Assembly: GCA_017643325.1 (NCBI GenBank)
Contig: JAEPNS010000120.1
Span: forward strand, 1-8,844
Direction of reading: 5' to 3'
DNA: 8,844 nucleotides
Source: Alphaproteobacteria bacterium
GTDB taxonomy: Bacteria > Pseudomonadota > Alphaproteobacteria > UBA6615
Each line of letters opens with the position of its first letter. Position 1 is the first letter of the stretch. The notes under the pieces are model-generated. The model worked only from the letters and a program-made list of their open reading frames with translations. It was not told where the DNA came from and did no database searches. The position numbers were made by a program, and so were the translations under genes. This document shows positions 1 to 5,788 of this stretch, in pieces.

Positions 1-251
1 GGCCGCTCGTCGACCACCAGTGTGTTGTCGATGCACATGCGCTTCAGGGCAAACGAGATCGAAAGGCCGGACTGTCCTCCCCCGACGATCAGCACATCGA
101 GCACATCCACGTCGACTTCGGCCGATTTCGCGTCAGAAACCGGCCGGGTCCAGGGTTTTGCGGGATAGCGCAGAACATCCAGGTCGCGGGCAACCTGCCG
201 CTCGAGCTCGCGCAACGCTTCGGCGGGATCGTGCCGTGGGGAATCCAGCAT
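1..251 (-). CDS. FAD-dependent monooxygenase/oxidoreductase, N-terminal fragment (runs off window)
   Basis: Only the first 83 codons are present; the rest lies beyond position 1. After about 50 residues of mixed charged sequence comes a beta strand and a Rossmann nucleotide-binding loop, VLIVGGGQSGLS (GGGQSG at residues 57-62). A helix follows, then a second strand ending in an acidic residue (LVVDE, about 78-82), as expected for the FAD ADP-ribose site. The long leader before the Rossmann motif is seen in flavin monooxygenase-like proteins encoded beside decarboxylase-like proteins such as the upstream gene. The ATG at 251 is the only standard start after the upstream stop, and its ribosome binding site is weak. 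It begins 21 bases after the stop at 273, so the two are probably one transcript, perhaps translationally coupled. It probably oxidises a small organic substrate using NAD(P)H and O2; the substrate is unknown. Confidence 0.85.
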   Translation of the reverse strand, partial: MLDSPRHDPAEALRELERQVARDLDVLRYPAKPWTRPVSDAKSAEVDVDVLDVLIVGGGQSGLSISFALKRMCIDNTLVVDER

Positions 252-272
252 CAGCAGACCGTATGGCGGAGG

Positions 273-1247
273 TCAGGTGCCGTGCATGTCGGCACTGAAC
301 AGGTCCTCCGGTGCGTACGACGTTGCGATCAGCTCGTCCGCAAGCAGGTAACGGATCACAGTTTCGAGCATGGTGCGGTTGGCAGCGAGACCATGCGCCC
401 AGTAGTCCGTGCCGAGCTTCTCCTCCGCAAACAAAAGCGCTTCGAGCTGCCAGGGCAGCATGGTCGCCAGAGCTGCGGAATCGAACAGTTGTGCCCGTGC
501 GACGGCCTGCCCCTCAACGAACGCCTCGTAGAGTGCCGGCACCACCTCCGGGTTCGCTTCAGCGATCTTCCGCTTGATAGCGAGCACGTGCATGGCAGGA
601 TAGATGCCGGTCTTTTCGAAGTAGGAGAGTTCCTCCGGGATCGGGTCGTCGAAAAGCCGGGTCACGTTGTCCGAGGGCCAGCAGCTTGGGGCGCGCGCCG
701 TGTAGATCGCGTCGATCTCTCCAGCCGCAAGCAGATCAGACAGAGAGCTGTCCAGGCGCTCCTCGCAATTGAACTGGTCCGGATAGTGCTGCGGATGCTC
801 GTCACCCGAGCGGAGTGTCTCGAGGCCCCCCGCGACATAAATCGGCGCGGTGCGCGGAAGATCGTAGTACTCCTCGAAGATACCGCGCAGCCAGACAGCA
901 GCAGCCATATCGAAGACGGAGACACCGATGCGCTTGCCAGCCAGGTCGGACGGCTTGTCGATGCCTTTTGTCGTGTTGATGAACACGTCGGAAAGTCGGA
1001 AATGGCGCGACGGGAAGATCGGGATCGCGAGATACGGCTGCTCCTGCTGTTCCAGCGTGCGGAGATAGGTCGCGATCGGGAACTCGCAGCAGTCGTACTC
1101 GTGAGTTGTGAGCTGGTGGTTGAAGAGTGCCTGCACGCCCATCAGCGTGACCGATGCATCGACACCTTTTATGGGCACCGCACCGCGCGCGATCGGCCGC
1201 GTACGGTCGCTGTCGCTCAGCGCAATCGTCAGGGGGACGCCGGTCAT
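273..1247 (-). CDS. 4,5-dihydroxyphthalate decarboxylase-like protein (substrate-binding-protein fold)
   Basis: This 324-residue protein resembles the Pht5-type 4,5-dihydroxyphthalate decarboxylase family, which shares the NMT1/SsuA periplasmic-binding fold and is often annotated as an ABC transporter substrate-binding protein. Family features are the opening LTIALSDSDRTRP (6-18), the hinge motif IFPSRHFRLSDVFIN (77-91), DLAGKRIGV (101-109), then MAAAVWLRGIFEE (114-126) and a W-rich C-terminal helical part. No signal peptide or lipobox precedes the fold, and no permease or ATPase gene is visible. A cytoplasmic enzyme is therefore more likely than a transport receptor. The start could be GTG at 1250 or ATG at 1247; I chose the ATG because GGAG lies 8 bases upstream. 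It sits 21 bases ahead of the flavin monooxygenase, suggesting consecutive ring-modifying steps. The true substrate is unknown. Confidence 0.82.
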   Translation of the reverse strand: MTGVPLTIALSDSDRTRPIARGAVPIKGVDASVTLMGVQALFNHQLTTHEYDCCEFPIATYLRTLEQQEQPYLAIPIFPSRHFRLSDVFINTTKGIDKPSDLAGKRIGVSVFDMAAAVWLRGIFEEYYDLPRTAPIYVAGGLETLRSGDEHPQHYPDQFNCEERLDSSLSDLLAAGEIDAIYTARAPSCWPSDNVTRLFDDPIPEELSYFEKTGIYPAMHVLAIKRKIAEANPEVVPALYEAFVEGQAVARAQLFDSAALATMLPWQLEALLFAEEKLGTDYWAHGLAANRTMLETVIRYLLADELIATSYAPEDLFSADMHGT

Positions 1248-1390
1248 CACGCTGACTCCAGCGCGCGCCGCACGATCCGCGGGAAATTATCTCGACAAGT
1301 CGTCGGGTGGGGTCCGGCCCGGTTCTCGGCAGGGTTCATTTGGATACTCGGTCATTTCAAGGCCAGACACGCATCGAAACTGACGCGTGC

Positions 1391-1473
1391 CAGCGGAAAG
1401 CCTCGAAACACAGGGCTTCCCGCTACACCTGACCCAGCAACTTGTGTGCCACCGGCAAGCGCCGGCTTTCCGC
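1391..1473 (-). promoter_or_regulatory. Candidate switch-like hairpin cluster in operon leader
   Basis: Read on the minus strand, the order is GCGGAAAGCC (1473-1464), GCGGGAAGCC (1423-1414) and GGCTTTCCGC (1402-1393). The last segment can pair perfectly with the first, or with the second over 10 bases including one G-U pair. The short hairpin (loop 11) extends to about 12 pairs across 1391-1425. A separate CCGGC-GCTT-GCCGG hairpin (1465-1452) overlaps the first segment by two bases. Two mutually exclusive stems about 150 bases before a start codon could mean attenuation, but a REP-like palindromic repeat would look the same. There is no clear U-run after either stem. Confidence 0.3.
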
Positions 1474-1540
1474 CGAACACCGCCCTGAGATGCCAAAAAA
1501 CACCCCGAAACTGACTATGTAGTAGGCATGCAGACCCATA

Positions 1541-1550
1541 TTTGATCAAA
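1541..1550. promoter_or_regulatory. Perfect palindrome TTTGATCAAA, possible operator
   Basis: This is a 10-base perfect palindrome in AT-rich surroundings within the hydrolase/decarboxylase spacer, where a repressor or activator could bind. It lacks the four-base centre of a true FNR box (TTGAT-N4-ATCAA). No regulator gene is in view to pair it with. Confidence 0.2.
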
Positions 1551-1585
1551 ACGCCGCATTGAGATGGCGCGGGTCGGCAGGCCTC

Positions 1586-2473
1586 TCAGTCTTCCGAAGA
1601 GTAAAGGATCTCCGTCGTCTCGGACCTCGGGTCACGCATCTCCCATCGGCCGGCGTCGACCTTGGCAACAAAGTCGCCGAGCAGCCGATTGAACAGGGCC
1701 GGTTCCTCCAGGTTGATCAGGTGACCGGAGCGCGGGAACAGGGCCAGCGCGGCCGCCGGCATGTTGCGCTTCAGGAACAGCCCCACGTCGAGGCACGGCT
1801 CGTCCTCGTCGCCGTTCATGATCAGCGTCGGCACACGTACCGCGCGCATCTCCTCGACAAAGTCGTAAAGCGATGGGCGGCGCGCCTGCAGACCGCGCAT
1901 GGTGAGCGCCGACCCCAAAGTCGAGTGCTCGGCAAGCTGGTCGCGGAACTCGGCCCAACCGCGCGGATCCTTGTTCGCGAACTGCACACGCGCCGGCCCG
2001 ATCGCGTAGGTCTTCGCGAACTCCTCCATGGTCTCGGCCTCGATGCGCGCGGCGACATCCTCGGATTCCCGCGCGAACTGTTCGCGCACATCAGGATGGG
2101 CACCGTATCCCGCGCCCGCCACCGTCAGCGACAGGGCACGTTCGGGATAGTGGAAGCCGAAATGCAGTACGGCGAAACCGCCCATCGACAGGCCGACGAT
2201 ATGGGCCCTGTCGATCTCCAGCGCGTCGAGGACAGCTCGTATATCGTCGGTTGCGCGGCGCTGGCCGTACATATCCAAATTTTCGGGCACATCCGACGGC
2301 GGATAGCCACGCGCGTTATAGACGATGCACCGGTAAGAGCGCGCGAAGTGGCGAATCTGTGGCTCCCACGCGCGCAGGTCGCCGCCATACTCATGCGCGA
2401 AAATCATGGGCGTGCCGCTGCCGGCTTCCTCGACCCAGAGCTTCACCCCGTCGTCGGTCTCGATGTGCGGCAT
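1586..2473 (-). CDS. Alpha/beta hydrolase
   Basis: This is a complete 295-residue alpha/beta-hydrolase-fold enzyme. The nucleophile elbow is GLSMGG with Ser96 as nucleophile. The catalytic His is His251 in SGHLINLEEP, and the acid lies in NGDEDEP (Asp222 or Asp224). The oxyanion-hole strand reads FAHEYGGDLRAWEPQ (25-39), a variant of the usual HG motif, followed by NARGYPPSD (53-61), where many relatives have D-x-R-G-x-G-x-S. No signal peptide is visible, so it is cytoplasmic. The open frame extends upstream, but the ATG at 2473 starts a normal N-terminus (MPHIETDDGVKLWVEE) and has GGAGA about 9 bases upstream. Such enzymes cleave esters, lactones or C-C bonds in ring-fission products. Its position beside the decarboxylase-like protein and monooxygenase suggests a role in the same catabolic route. 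Confidence 0.88.
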   Translation of the reverse strand: MPHIETDDGVKLWVEEAGSGTPMIFAHEYGGDLRAWEPQIRHFARSYRCIVYNARGYPPSDVPENLDMYGQRRATDDIRAVLDALEIDRAHIVGLSMGGFAVLHFGFHYPERALSLTVAGAGYGAHPDVREQFARESEDVAARIEAETMEEFAKTYAIGPARVQFANKDPRGWAEFRDQLAEHSTLGSALTMRGLQARRPSLYDFVEEMRAVRVPTLIMNGDEDEPCLDVGLFLKRNMPAAALALFPRSGHLINLEEPALFNRLLGDFVAKVDAGRWEMRDPRSETTEILYSSED

Positions 2474-2637
2474 CTCCGGTTCTCCGTGAATCTGTTGCGA
2501 ACGATCTTGCGACAATAGACGGCCCGGTGTCTTGGGAGCCAGAGCGTCAAAAGAGTAAGCTGCTCGCACTGGCCAACTTGTCTCACGTCGTCCGCCCGAA
2601 ACGAAAGTGAGCGGTGAAAGAGAGAACGCGATCCGGC
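2474..2637. promoter_or_regulatory. Divergent promoter region between hydrolase and deacetylase-like gene
   Basis: This 164-base spacer separates two genes transcribed away from each other and must hold both promoters. TTGCGA occurs twice in direct orientation (2495-2500 and 2507-2512), 12 bases apart, which could be a binding site for a regulator or a -35-like element. I could not pick out a convincing -35/-10 pair on either strand. Confidence 0.4.
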
Positions 2638-3561
2638 ATGAACGACTTACCCACCCACCCTCCGTACCCCCGAGACATGGTCGGCTACGGTCGCACGCCG
2701 CCCGACCCCGAATGGCCGGGCGGCGCCCGCATGGCCTTCAGCCTCGTGCTCAACTACGAGGAGGGTTCTGAGTATTCCGTGCCCGATGGCGACGGCCGCT
2801 CGGAGGCGACAATGAGCGACGCCGGGGCCCCGGACCTCGGCGTAGAGGGCCGCGACCTCGCCGCGGAATCCCTCTTTGAGTACGGAAGCCGCGTCGGTTT
2901 CTGGCGGCTCCACGACATTTTCCGCGAGCGCGACCTGCCGGTTACCGTAAGCGGGGCGGCGCTCGCGCTCGAACGCAATCCCGAGGCCTGCGCTGTCATC
3001 CGCGAAGCGGACTGGGAAGTGCTGTGCCACGGCTGGCGGTGGGTCGAGCAGTTCAACATGGAGGAGGAGGAGGAACGCGGCCACATTGCCAAGGCGGTCG
3101 CCTCACTCGAACGCAGCATCGGCGCGCGCCCGCTCGGCTGGTACTGCCGATACGGGCCATCGCTCAACACCCGGCGCCTGTTGGTCGAGGAAGGCGGCTT
3201 CCTCTATGACAGCAACTCCTACGCCGACGACCTGCCCTTCTGGGTGCGCGAGGGTGACACGCCCTTCCTCGTGGTGCCACATACTTTCAGCCACAACGAC
3301 AACAAGTACGGACGCGGCTGGTTCGCCACGTCCGACGACTTCCTGACTTACATGACCGACGCTTTCGACTTCATGTACCGCGAGTCCGCGCGGCGCCCCC
3401 GCATGATGTCGCTATCGCTGCATCTGCGGGTCAGCGGCCATGCCGCCCGTGCGGCCGGCGTCGAGCGGTTCCTCGACCATGTCCGACGCCATCGAGACGT
3501 CTGGATCGCCACTCGCGCGGATATCGCGAAACATTGGTCCGAAACGCATCCGCCGGATTAG
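2638..3561 (+). CDS. PuuE/allantoinase-like polysaccharide deacetylase superfamily protein
   Basis: This 307-residue protein resembles the PuuE group (urate-catabolism allantoinase) of the CE4/NodB superfamily. Markers are YPRDMVGYGRTPPDPEWPGGARM (10-32), LNYEEGSEYSV (38-48), CHGWRWVEQ (130-138), GWYCRYGPSLNTRRLLVEEGG (167-187), YDSNSYADDLPFW (190-202) and the C-terminal LHLRVSGH (261-268). Classical CE4 deacetylases have TFDDG and H-x3-H metal sites. Here those regions read NYEEG and CHGWRW, which points to the PuuE type of C-N hydrolase rather than chitin deacetylation. The frame could start at GTG 2614, but ATG 2638 gives the family's typical short leader; neither start has a strong ribosome site. 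It is divergent from the hydrolase. The exact substrate (allantoin, another cyclic amide or an N-acyl compound) is not determined, and no other purine-degradation genes are in view. Confidence 0.82.
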   Translation: MNDLPTHPPYPRDMVGYGRTPPDPEWPGGARMAFSLVLNYEEGSEYSVPDGDGRSEATMSDAGAPDLGVEGRDLAAESLFEYGSRVGFWRLHDIFRERDLPVTVSGAALALERNPEACAVIREADWEVLCHGWRWVEQFNMEEEEERGHIAKAVASLERSIGARPLGWYCRYGPSLNTRRLLVEEGGFLYDSNSYADDLPFWVREGDTPFLVVPHTFSHNDNKYGRGWFATSDDFLTYMTDAFDFMYRESARRPRMMSLSLHLRVSGHAARAAGVERFLDHVRRHRDVWIATRADIAKHWSETHPPD

Positions 3562-3603
3562 AAGCTCGTGAAATTCGCTTGTCGGGCGACGGGACTGGGT
3601 GGC

Positions 3604-3619
3604 GGTGCTGTCAGTCTAA
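3604..3619 (+). repeat. IS6 left terminal inverted repeat
   Basis: GGTGCTGTCAGTCTAA is complementary to the right end with 12 of 16 matches. It lies 38 bases beyond the transposase stop codon, as expected for this family. Confidence 0.65.
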
Positions 3620-3656
3620 TGCGAACCAGTCTCCAATATCTCAGGAAACGATAGGT

Positions 3657-4356
3657 TCACGCCGCCAATTGACGCCACTCGGCCAGCGCTGCCGAGCGGT
3701 TCTTTTTGTAGGCAGAACGACTGTTGAGATGGCGGTCGAGGTTGAAATGATTGTGGAGTGAGGCATGAACGGCGGCAAATTTCTGAAGGGTCTTTATGTC
3801 TCTAAATTTCGACATCGCCCCTTCCCTTCGTCGGAACGGCTGGTGCGAGTTTTCTGCCCGGTTGTTCAGCCTACGACCACATTCCTGATCAGCGGCATTC
3901 TCCATCACCTTCATCGCAGCCCGGTATGATTTGAGCCGGTCCGTAACGATTATCTTCGGCCGACCTTACCGCTTCATCGCGCGCTTCAGAAACCTGAGCG
4001 CCGCCCTGCGATCCCGCCGTTTCGTGGTGAAGACTTCGAGCACCTCACCTTCATAATCGGCCGCGCGCCACAAACAGCGCGTCTCGCCGTTGATCCGCAC
4101 AAACACTTCGTCCAGGTGCCCGCGCCAGTTCGAATATGATCGATGTAGAACCCGGCGTTTCCTAATCTCAGCGGCGAACTTCGGACCGAAGCTTTTCCAC
4201 CAAAAACGAACCGTCTCGTGACAGATGTCGATACCGCGCGTGAACAGAATATCCTCGACCTGGCGCAGCGACAGCGGATAGCGGACGCACATCATCACCG
4301 CGAGACGGATGACCGCGGGTGAACTATCGAAACAGCGGAAGGGGTTTTGCGTTCAT
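3657..4356 (-). pseudogene. IS6-family transposase, disrupted by frameshift and nonsense mutation
   Basis: The reading frame follows an IS6-type DDE transposase almost from end to end: SSPAVIRLAVMMCVRYPLSLRQVEDIL, RGIDICHETVRFWW, a catalytic Asp in HLDEVFVRINGE, the second Asp in IIVTDRL and the Glu in NNRAENSHQPFRRRE. Two lesions break it. First, the likely start ATG at 4356 opens MNAKPLPLFR and hits TAG at 4326-4324, whereas the conserved FDSSP part continues in another frame. Second, an in-frame TAA at 3968-3966 interrupts KR-x-GRP, where relatives have His or Tyr. All three catalytic residues survive, so decay appears recent or slow. The protein would normally be about 230-240 residues and would move the element by cointegrate formation. 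Confidence 0.88.
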
Positions 4357-4394
4357 CGACGCTAGGGATCAGCATCGAGCCGGCTCAAGAACGG

Positions 4395-4410
4395 TTAGTC
4401 TGACAATGCC
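4395..4410 (-). repeat. IS6 right terminal inverted repeat
   Basis: Read on the minus strand it is GGCATTGTCAGACTAA, matching the left end at 12 of 16 positions. It lies about 39 bases upstream of the transposase ATG. Confidence 0.65.
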
Positions 4411-4626
4411 CGATGGAGCAATTCCGTTCAAAAGTTCGCGCCCGCAGAAAAATATGGGAAGTTCGTGTTTTGTTGCTCGAACTGACCCGCATGCGCGCGA
4501 GGCCGGGTCTCGCCAGCTTGCCGATCAAGGAACGTGATCGAGTTCGAAAATGCGGCCGGCGGTTGACAACAGCACCAATCTCGGACGGAACGGTCTTTGA
4601 ACGGCGCATTTCAGGAGAAGCACCAT
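4411..4626. other. Spacer between the IS and the glutathione transferase
   Basis: I see no gene in these 216 bases. TTGACA at 4563-4568 could be a -35 element for the glutathione transferase, but no good -10 stands 16-18 bases downstream (CGGAAC at 17). The insertion sequence may have replaced or displaced the original upstream region. Confidence 0.4.
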
Positions 4627-5241
4627 ATGAAACTCTACCATGCCCCCGGCACACGTTCGGTACGTATCGTCTGGCTGCTCGAGGAGCTGGGGTTGTCGTA
4701 CGAGTTGGAATTGCACAAGCTCGGCGACCCGGCGATGCGCTTGCCCGAATATCTTAAAATCCACCCGATGGGCCGCGTGCCAGCGCTCGAGGATGGCGAT
4801 GTCACGATCTTTGAATCCGGCGCGATCGTCGAGTACCTGATCGGTCGGCACAGCGACGGCAAGATGGCGCCCGGCCCTGCCTCGCCCCACTATGCCGAGT
4901 ACCTGCAGTGGCTGCACTACGCCGAAGGCATGATCATGCCGCAGGTCAACATTATCGTGGTCGAGACGGTTTTTCTGCCGCCCGAGCGCATGAATCAGAC
5001 CAACGTCGACCGCGCCAAGAAACTGCTCGCGCGCACGCTGACCGCGGTCGAGGCGCACATGGAGGACCGCGAGTTCATCGCCGGCGATTTTTCCGGCGCC
5101 GACGTCATGACCGGCCATGCCTGTACGGTGGCGACGCGGCGGTTGGGCGAGGATGCTTCGGGGTTGCCGAACGTGACGGCATATGTGGAACGGCTGAACG
5201 CGCGCCCGGCGCTAAAGAAGGCATGGGAGACGGGCGCCTAG
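4627..5241 (+). CDS. Glutathione S-transferase family protein
   Basis: This complete 204-residue protein has the two-domain GST layout. The N-terminal thioredoxin-like domain begins MKLYHAPGTRSVRIVWLLEELG. The glutathione site shows HPMGRVPAL with the cis-proline (Pro52) and then FESGAIVEYL, in which Glu63-Ser64 bind the gamma-glutamyl group. The helical C-terminal domain (about residues 88-204) contains FIAGDFSGADVMTG, the N-capping box typical of GSTs. The start is ATG 4627, with AGGAG 9 bases upstream. A TTG at 4597 would add 10 residues but lacks support. The cytosolic enzyme conjugates glutathione to electrophiles or reduces peroxides, and a role in detoxifying intermediates of the nearby catabolic genes is possible. 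It stands alone, with the IS behind it and a tRNA ahead on the other strand. Confidence 0.92.
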   Translation: MKLYHAPGTRSVRIVWLLEELGLSYELELHKLGDPAMRLPEYLKIHPMGRVPALEDGDVTIFESGAIVEYLIGRHSDGKMAPGPASPHYAEYLQWLHYAEGMIMPQVNIIVVETVFLPPERMNQTNVDRAKKLLARTLTAVEAHMEDREFIAGDFSGADVMTGHACTVATRRLGEDASGLPNVTAYVERLNARPALKKAWETGA

Positions 5242-5243
5242 GC

Positions 5244-5290
5244 GGCGACGCCGGTGAGCCGACATAGATGCGGGCGTCGTCCGCGTCGCC
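5244..5290 (+). terminator. Weak inverted repeats after glutathione transferase, possible terminator
   Basis: GGCGACGC (5244-5251) can pair with GCGTCGCC (5283-5290), and the overlapping CGACGCC (5246-5252) with GGCGTCG (5273-5279). Both begin just after the stop codon. Loops are long and no T-run follows, so termination here would be weak or Rho-dependent. Confidence 0.25.
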
Positions 5291-5398
5291 TCAAATTATG
5301 CGTGACTGCAATGCCTCTCAGAGTCCGGTGCGATCTCCCGACCTGCTCTCCGATAAGCGGGCCATGCTGATTGAGAGACAAAAAATATAAGGACCAGT

Positions 5399-5421
5399 TG
5401 GCGGAGGGAGAGGGATTCGAA
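5399..5421 (-). repeat. Duplicate of tRNA-Ser 3' end (possible att remnant)
   Basis: These 23 bases are identical to 5490-5512, the 3' part of tRNA-Ser including the T-loop half, acceptor strand, discriminator base and encoded CCA. Identity stops sharply on both sides. The copy is not a functional tRNA: the bases that would form its anticodon and D arms (5422-5489) do not fold as one. Integrases that use tRNA 3' ends leave such direct repeats; a decayed tandem tRNA copy is the alternative. Confidence 0.7.
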
Positions 5422-5489
5422 TCCCCGCCGCACACCGCGCGGCTTGAATCTGTTCGTCGAGGGTTCGATCGGATACCGCGAAAGATGGA

Positions 5490-5512
5490 TGGCGGAGGGA
5501 GAGGGATTCGAA
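5490..5512 (-). repeat. tRNA-Ser 3' end copy of the 23-base direct repeat
   Basis: This is the tRNA-internal partner of the repeat at 5399-5421. The two copies start 91 bases apart and enclose 68 bases of unrelated sequence. Confidence 0.7.
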
Positions 5513-5581
5513 CCCTCGATACGGGGTTACCCGTATAACGATTTAGCAAACCGTCGCCTTCAGCCACTCGGCCACCCCTCC
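5490..5581 (-). tRNA. tRNA-Ser(GCU)
   Basis: The 92-base minus-strand gene folds as a class II tRNA. The acceptor stem is GGAGGGG/TCCCTCC with G as discriminator, followed by an encoded CCA (5492-5490). The D arm includes GGCCGAGTGGCTGAAGGC. The anticodon stem-loop ACGGT-TTGCTAA-ATCGT has anticodon GCT, and a long variable arm (TACGGGTAACCCCGTA) and the T arm GAGGG-TTCGAAT-CCCTC follow. It decodes the serine codons AGC and AGU. The long variable arm is the identity element for seryl-tRNA synthetase. The 3' end of the gene is duplicated 91 bases away, marking it as a likely integration site. Confidence 0.97.
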
Positions 5582-5617
5582 GCTCGAGAGTGGGTCGTCA
5601 CGACGTATGCGAGGGGC

Positions 5618-5646
5618 GTTGTGCCAAGCGGGACGATGGCTGTCAA
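5618..5646 (-). promoter_or_regulatory. Candidate sigma-70 promoter of tRNA-Ser
   Basis: On the minus strand TTGACA (5646-5641) is followed by a 17-base spacer and CACAAC (5623-5618). The -35 is perfect; the -10 keeps the A at positions 2, 4 and 5, as is common for alphaproteobacterial housekeeping promoters. Transcription would begin about 30 bases before the mature tRNA 5' end. Confidence 0.5.
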
Positions 5647-5716
5647 TCCGCAACCCGGCGCAGGCAGAAAAGGCCTCCCGCGATTTGCAAAAACAGCAGC
5701 TTTTCCGCTTCGAGCC

Positions 5717-5741
5717 GGAACCCCACCGCTGGGGCGGCGTT
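5717..5741 (+). promoter_or_regulatory. EcfG-type general stress promoter (GGAAC-N16-CGTT)
   Basis: GGAAC at 5717-5721 and CGTT at 5738-5741 are separated by exactly 16 bases, matching the consensus for the alphaproteobacterial general-stress sigma factor EcfG. The predicted start of transcription lies about 40 bases before the PRC-barrel ATG. An overlapping TTGACA (5740-5745) has no good -10 partner. The match implies induction through the PhyR-NepR-EcfG cascade under general stress, which fits the stress-associated product. Confidence 0.72.
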
Positions 5742-5788
5742 GACAGGGAAAGGGATTGGGACATCAACCTGAACAAACGGAGAGTTCG

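Larger units (their letters stand above)
1251..1585. other. Gene-free spacer with repeats between hydrolase and decarboxylase-like gene
   Basis: I see no convincing gene in these bases. The spacer lies upstream of the decarboxylase-like gene and downstream of the hydrolase, both on the minus strand. It holds a cluster of complementary 10-base segments (1393-1473, listed separately), a short CCGGC/GCCGG hairpin at 1452-1465, a perfect 10-base palindrome TTTGATCAAA at 1541-1550, and the 10-mer CGAAACTGAC twice in direct orientation (1375-1384 and 1506-1515). It most likely contains the promoter and leader of the decarboxylase-like/monooxygenase operon. Confidence 0.6.
3604..4410 (-). mobile_element. 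IS6-family insertion sequence, decayed (about 807 bp)
   Basis: The element is bounded by imperfect terminal inverted repeats at 3604-3619 and 4395-4410 that match at 12 of 16 positions, sharing the core TGTCAG-n-CTAA. Both ends start with GG, and the length is normal for the IS6 family. The single transposase gene runs on the minus strand and is broken twice, so the copy cannot move by itself. IS6 elements make 8-base target duplications, but the flanks TGGGTGGC and CGATGGAG do not match. That fits a cointegrate-type insertion, later deletion or sequence drift. It separates the deacetylase-like gene from the glutathione transferase. The exact ends are inferred from the repeats alone. Confidence 0.8.

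Noticed and set aside
231..1514. Long plus-strand open frame of 427 codons
   Set aside because: It lies antisense to the decarboxylase-like gene, and its translation is Arg/His-rich low-complexity sequence with no family resemblance. It is a shadow frame of GC-rich coding DNA.
1541..1550. FNR/anaerobic regulator box at TTTGATCAAA
   Set aside because: The half sites touch each other; the FNR consensus needs a four-base centre between TTGAT and ATCAA.
1559..2518. Plus-strand open frame of 319 codons
   Set aside because: It is antisense to the alpha/beta hydrolase, which shows a full catalytic triad; the antisense product has no recognisable domain.
3596..4418. Target-site duplication flanking the IS6 element
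   Set aside because: The eight bases on each side (TGGGTGGC and CGATGGAG) do not match, so no duplication can be claimed.
4413..4757. 114-codon plus-strand frame overlapping the glutathione transferase start
   Set aside because: It overlaps the well-supported GST in another frame and has no recognisable motif or good ribosome site.
5399..5489. Possible second tRNA-Ser gene next to the first
   Set aside because: Only the last 23 bases match; the remaining bases form no acceptor partner, D arm or anticodon stem, and even the T stem has an A-C mismatch.
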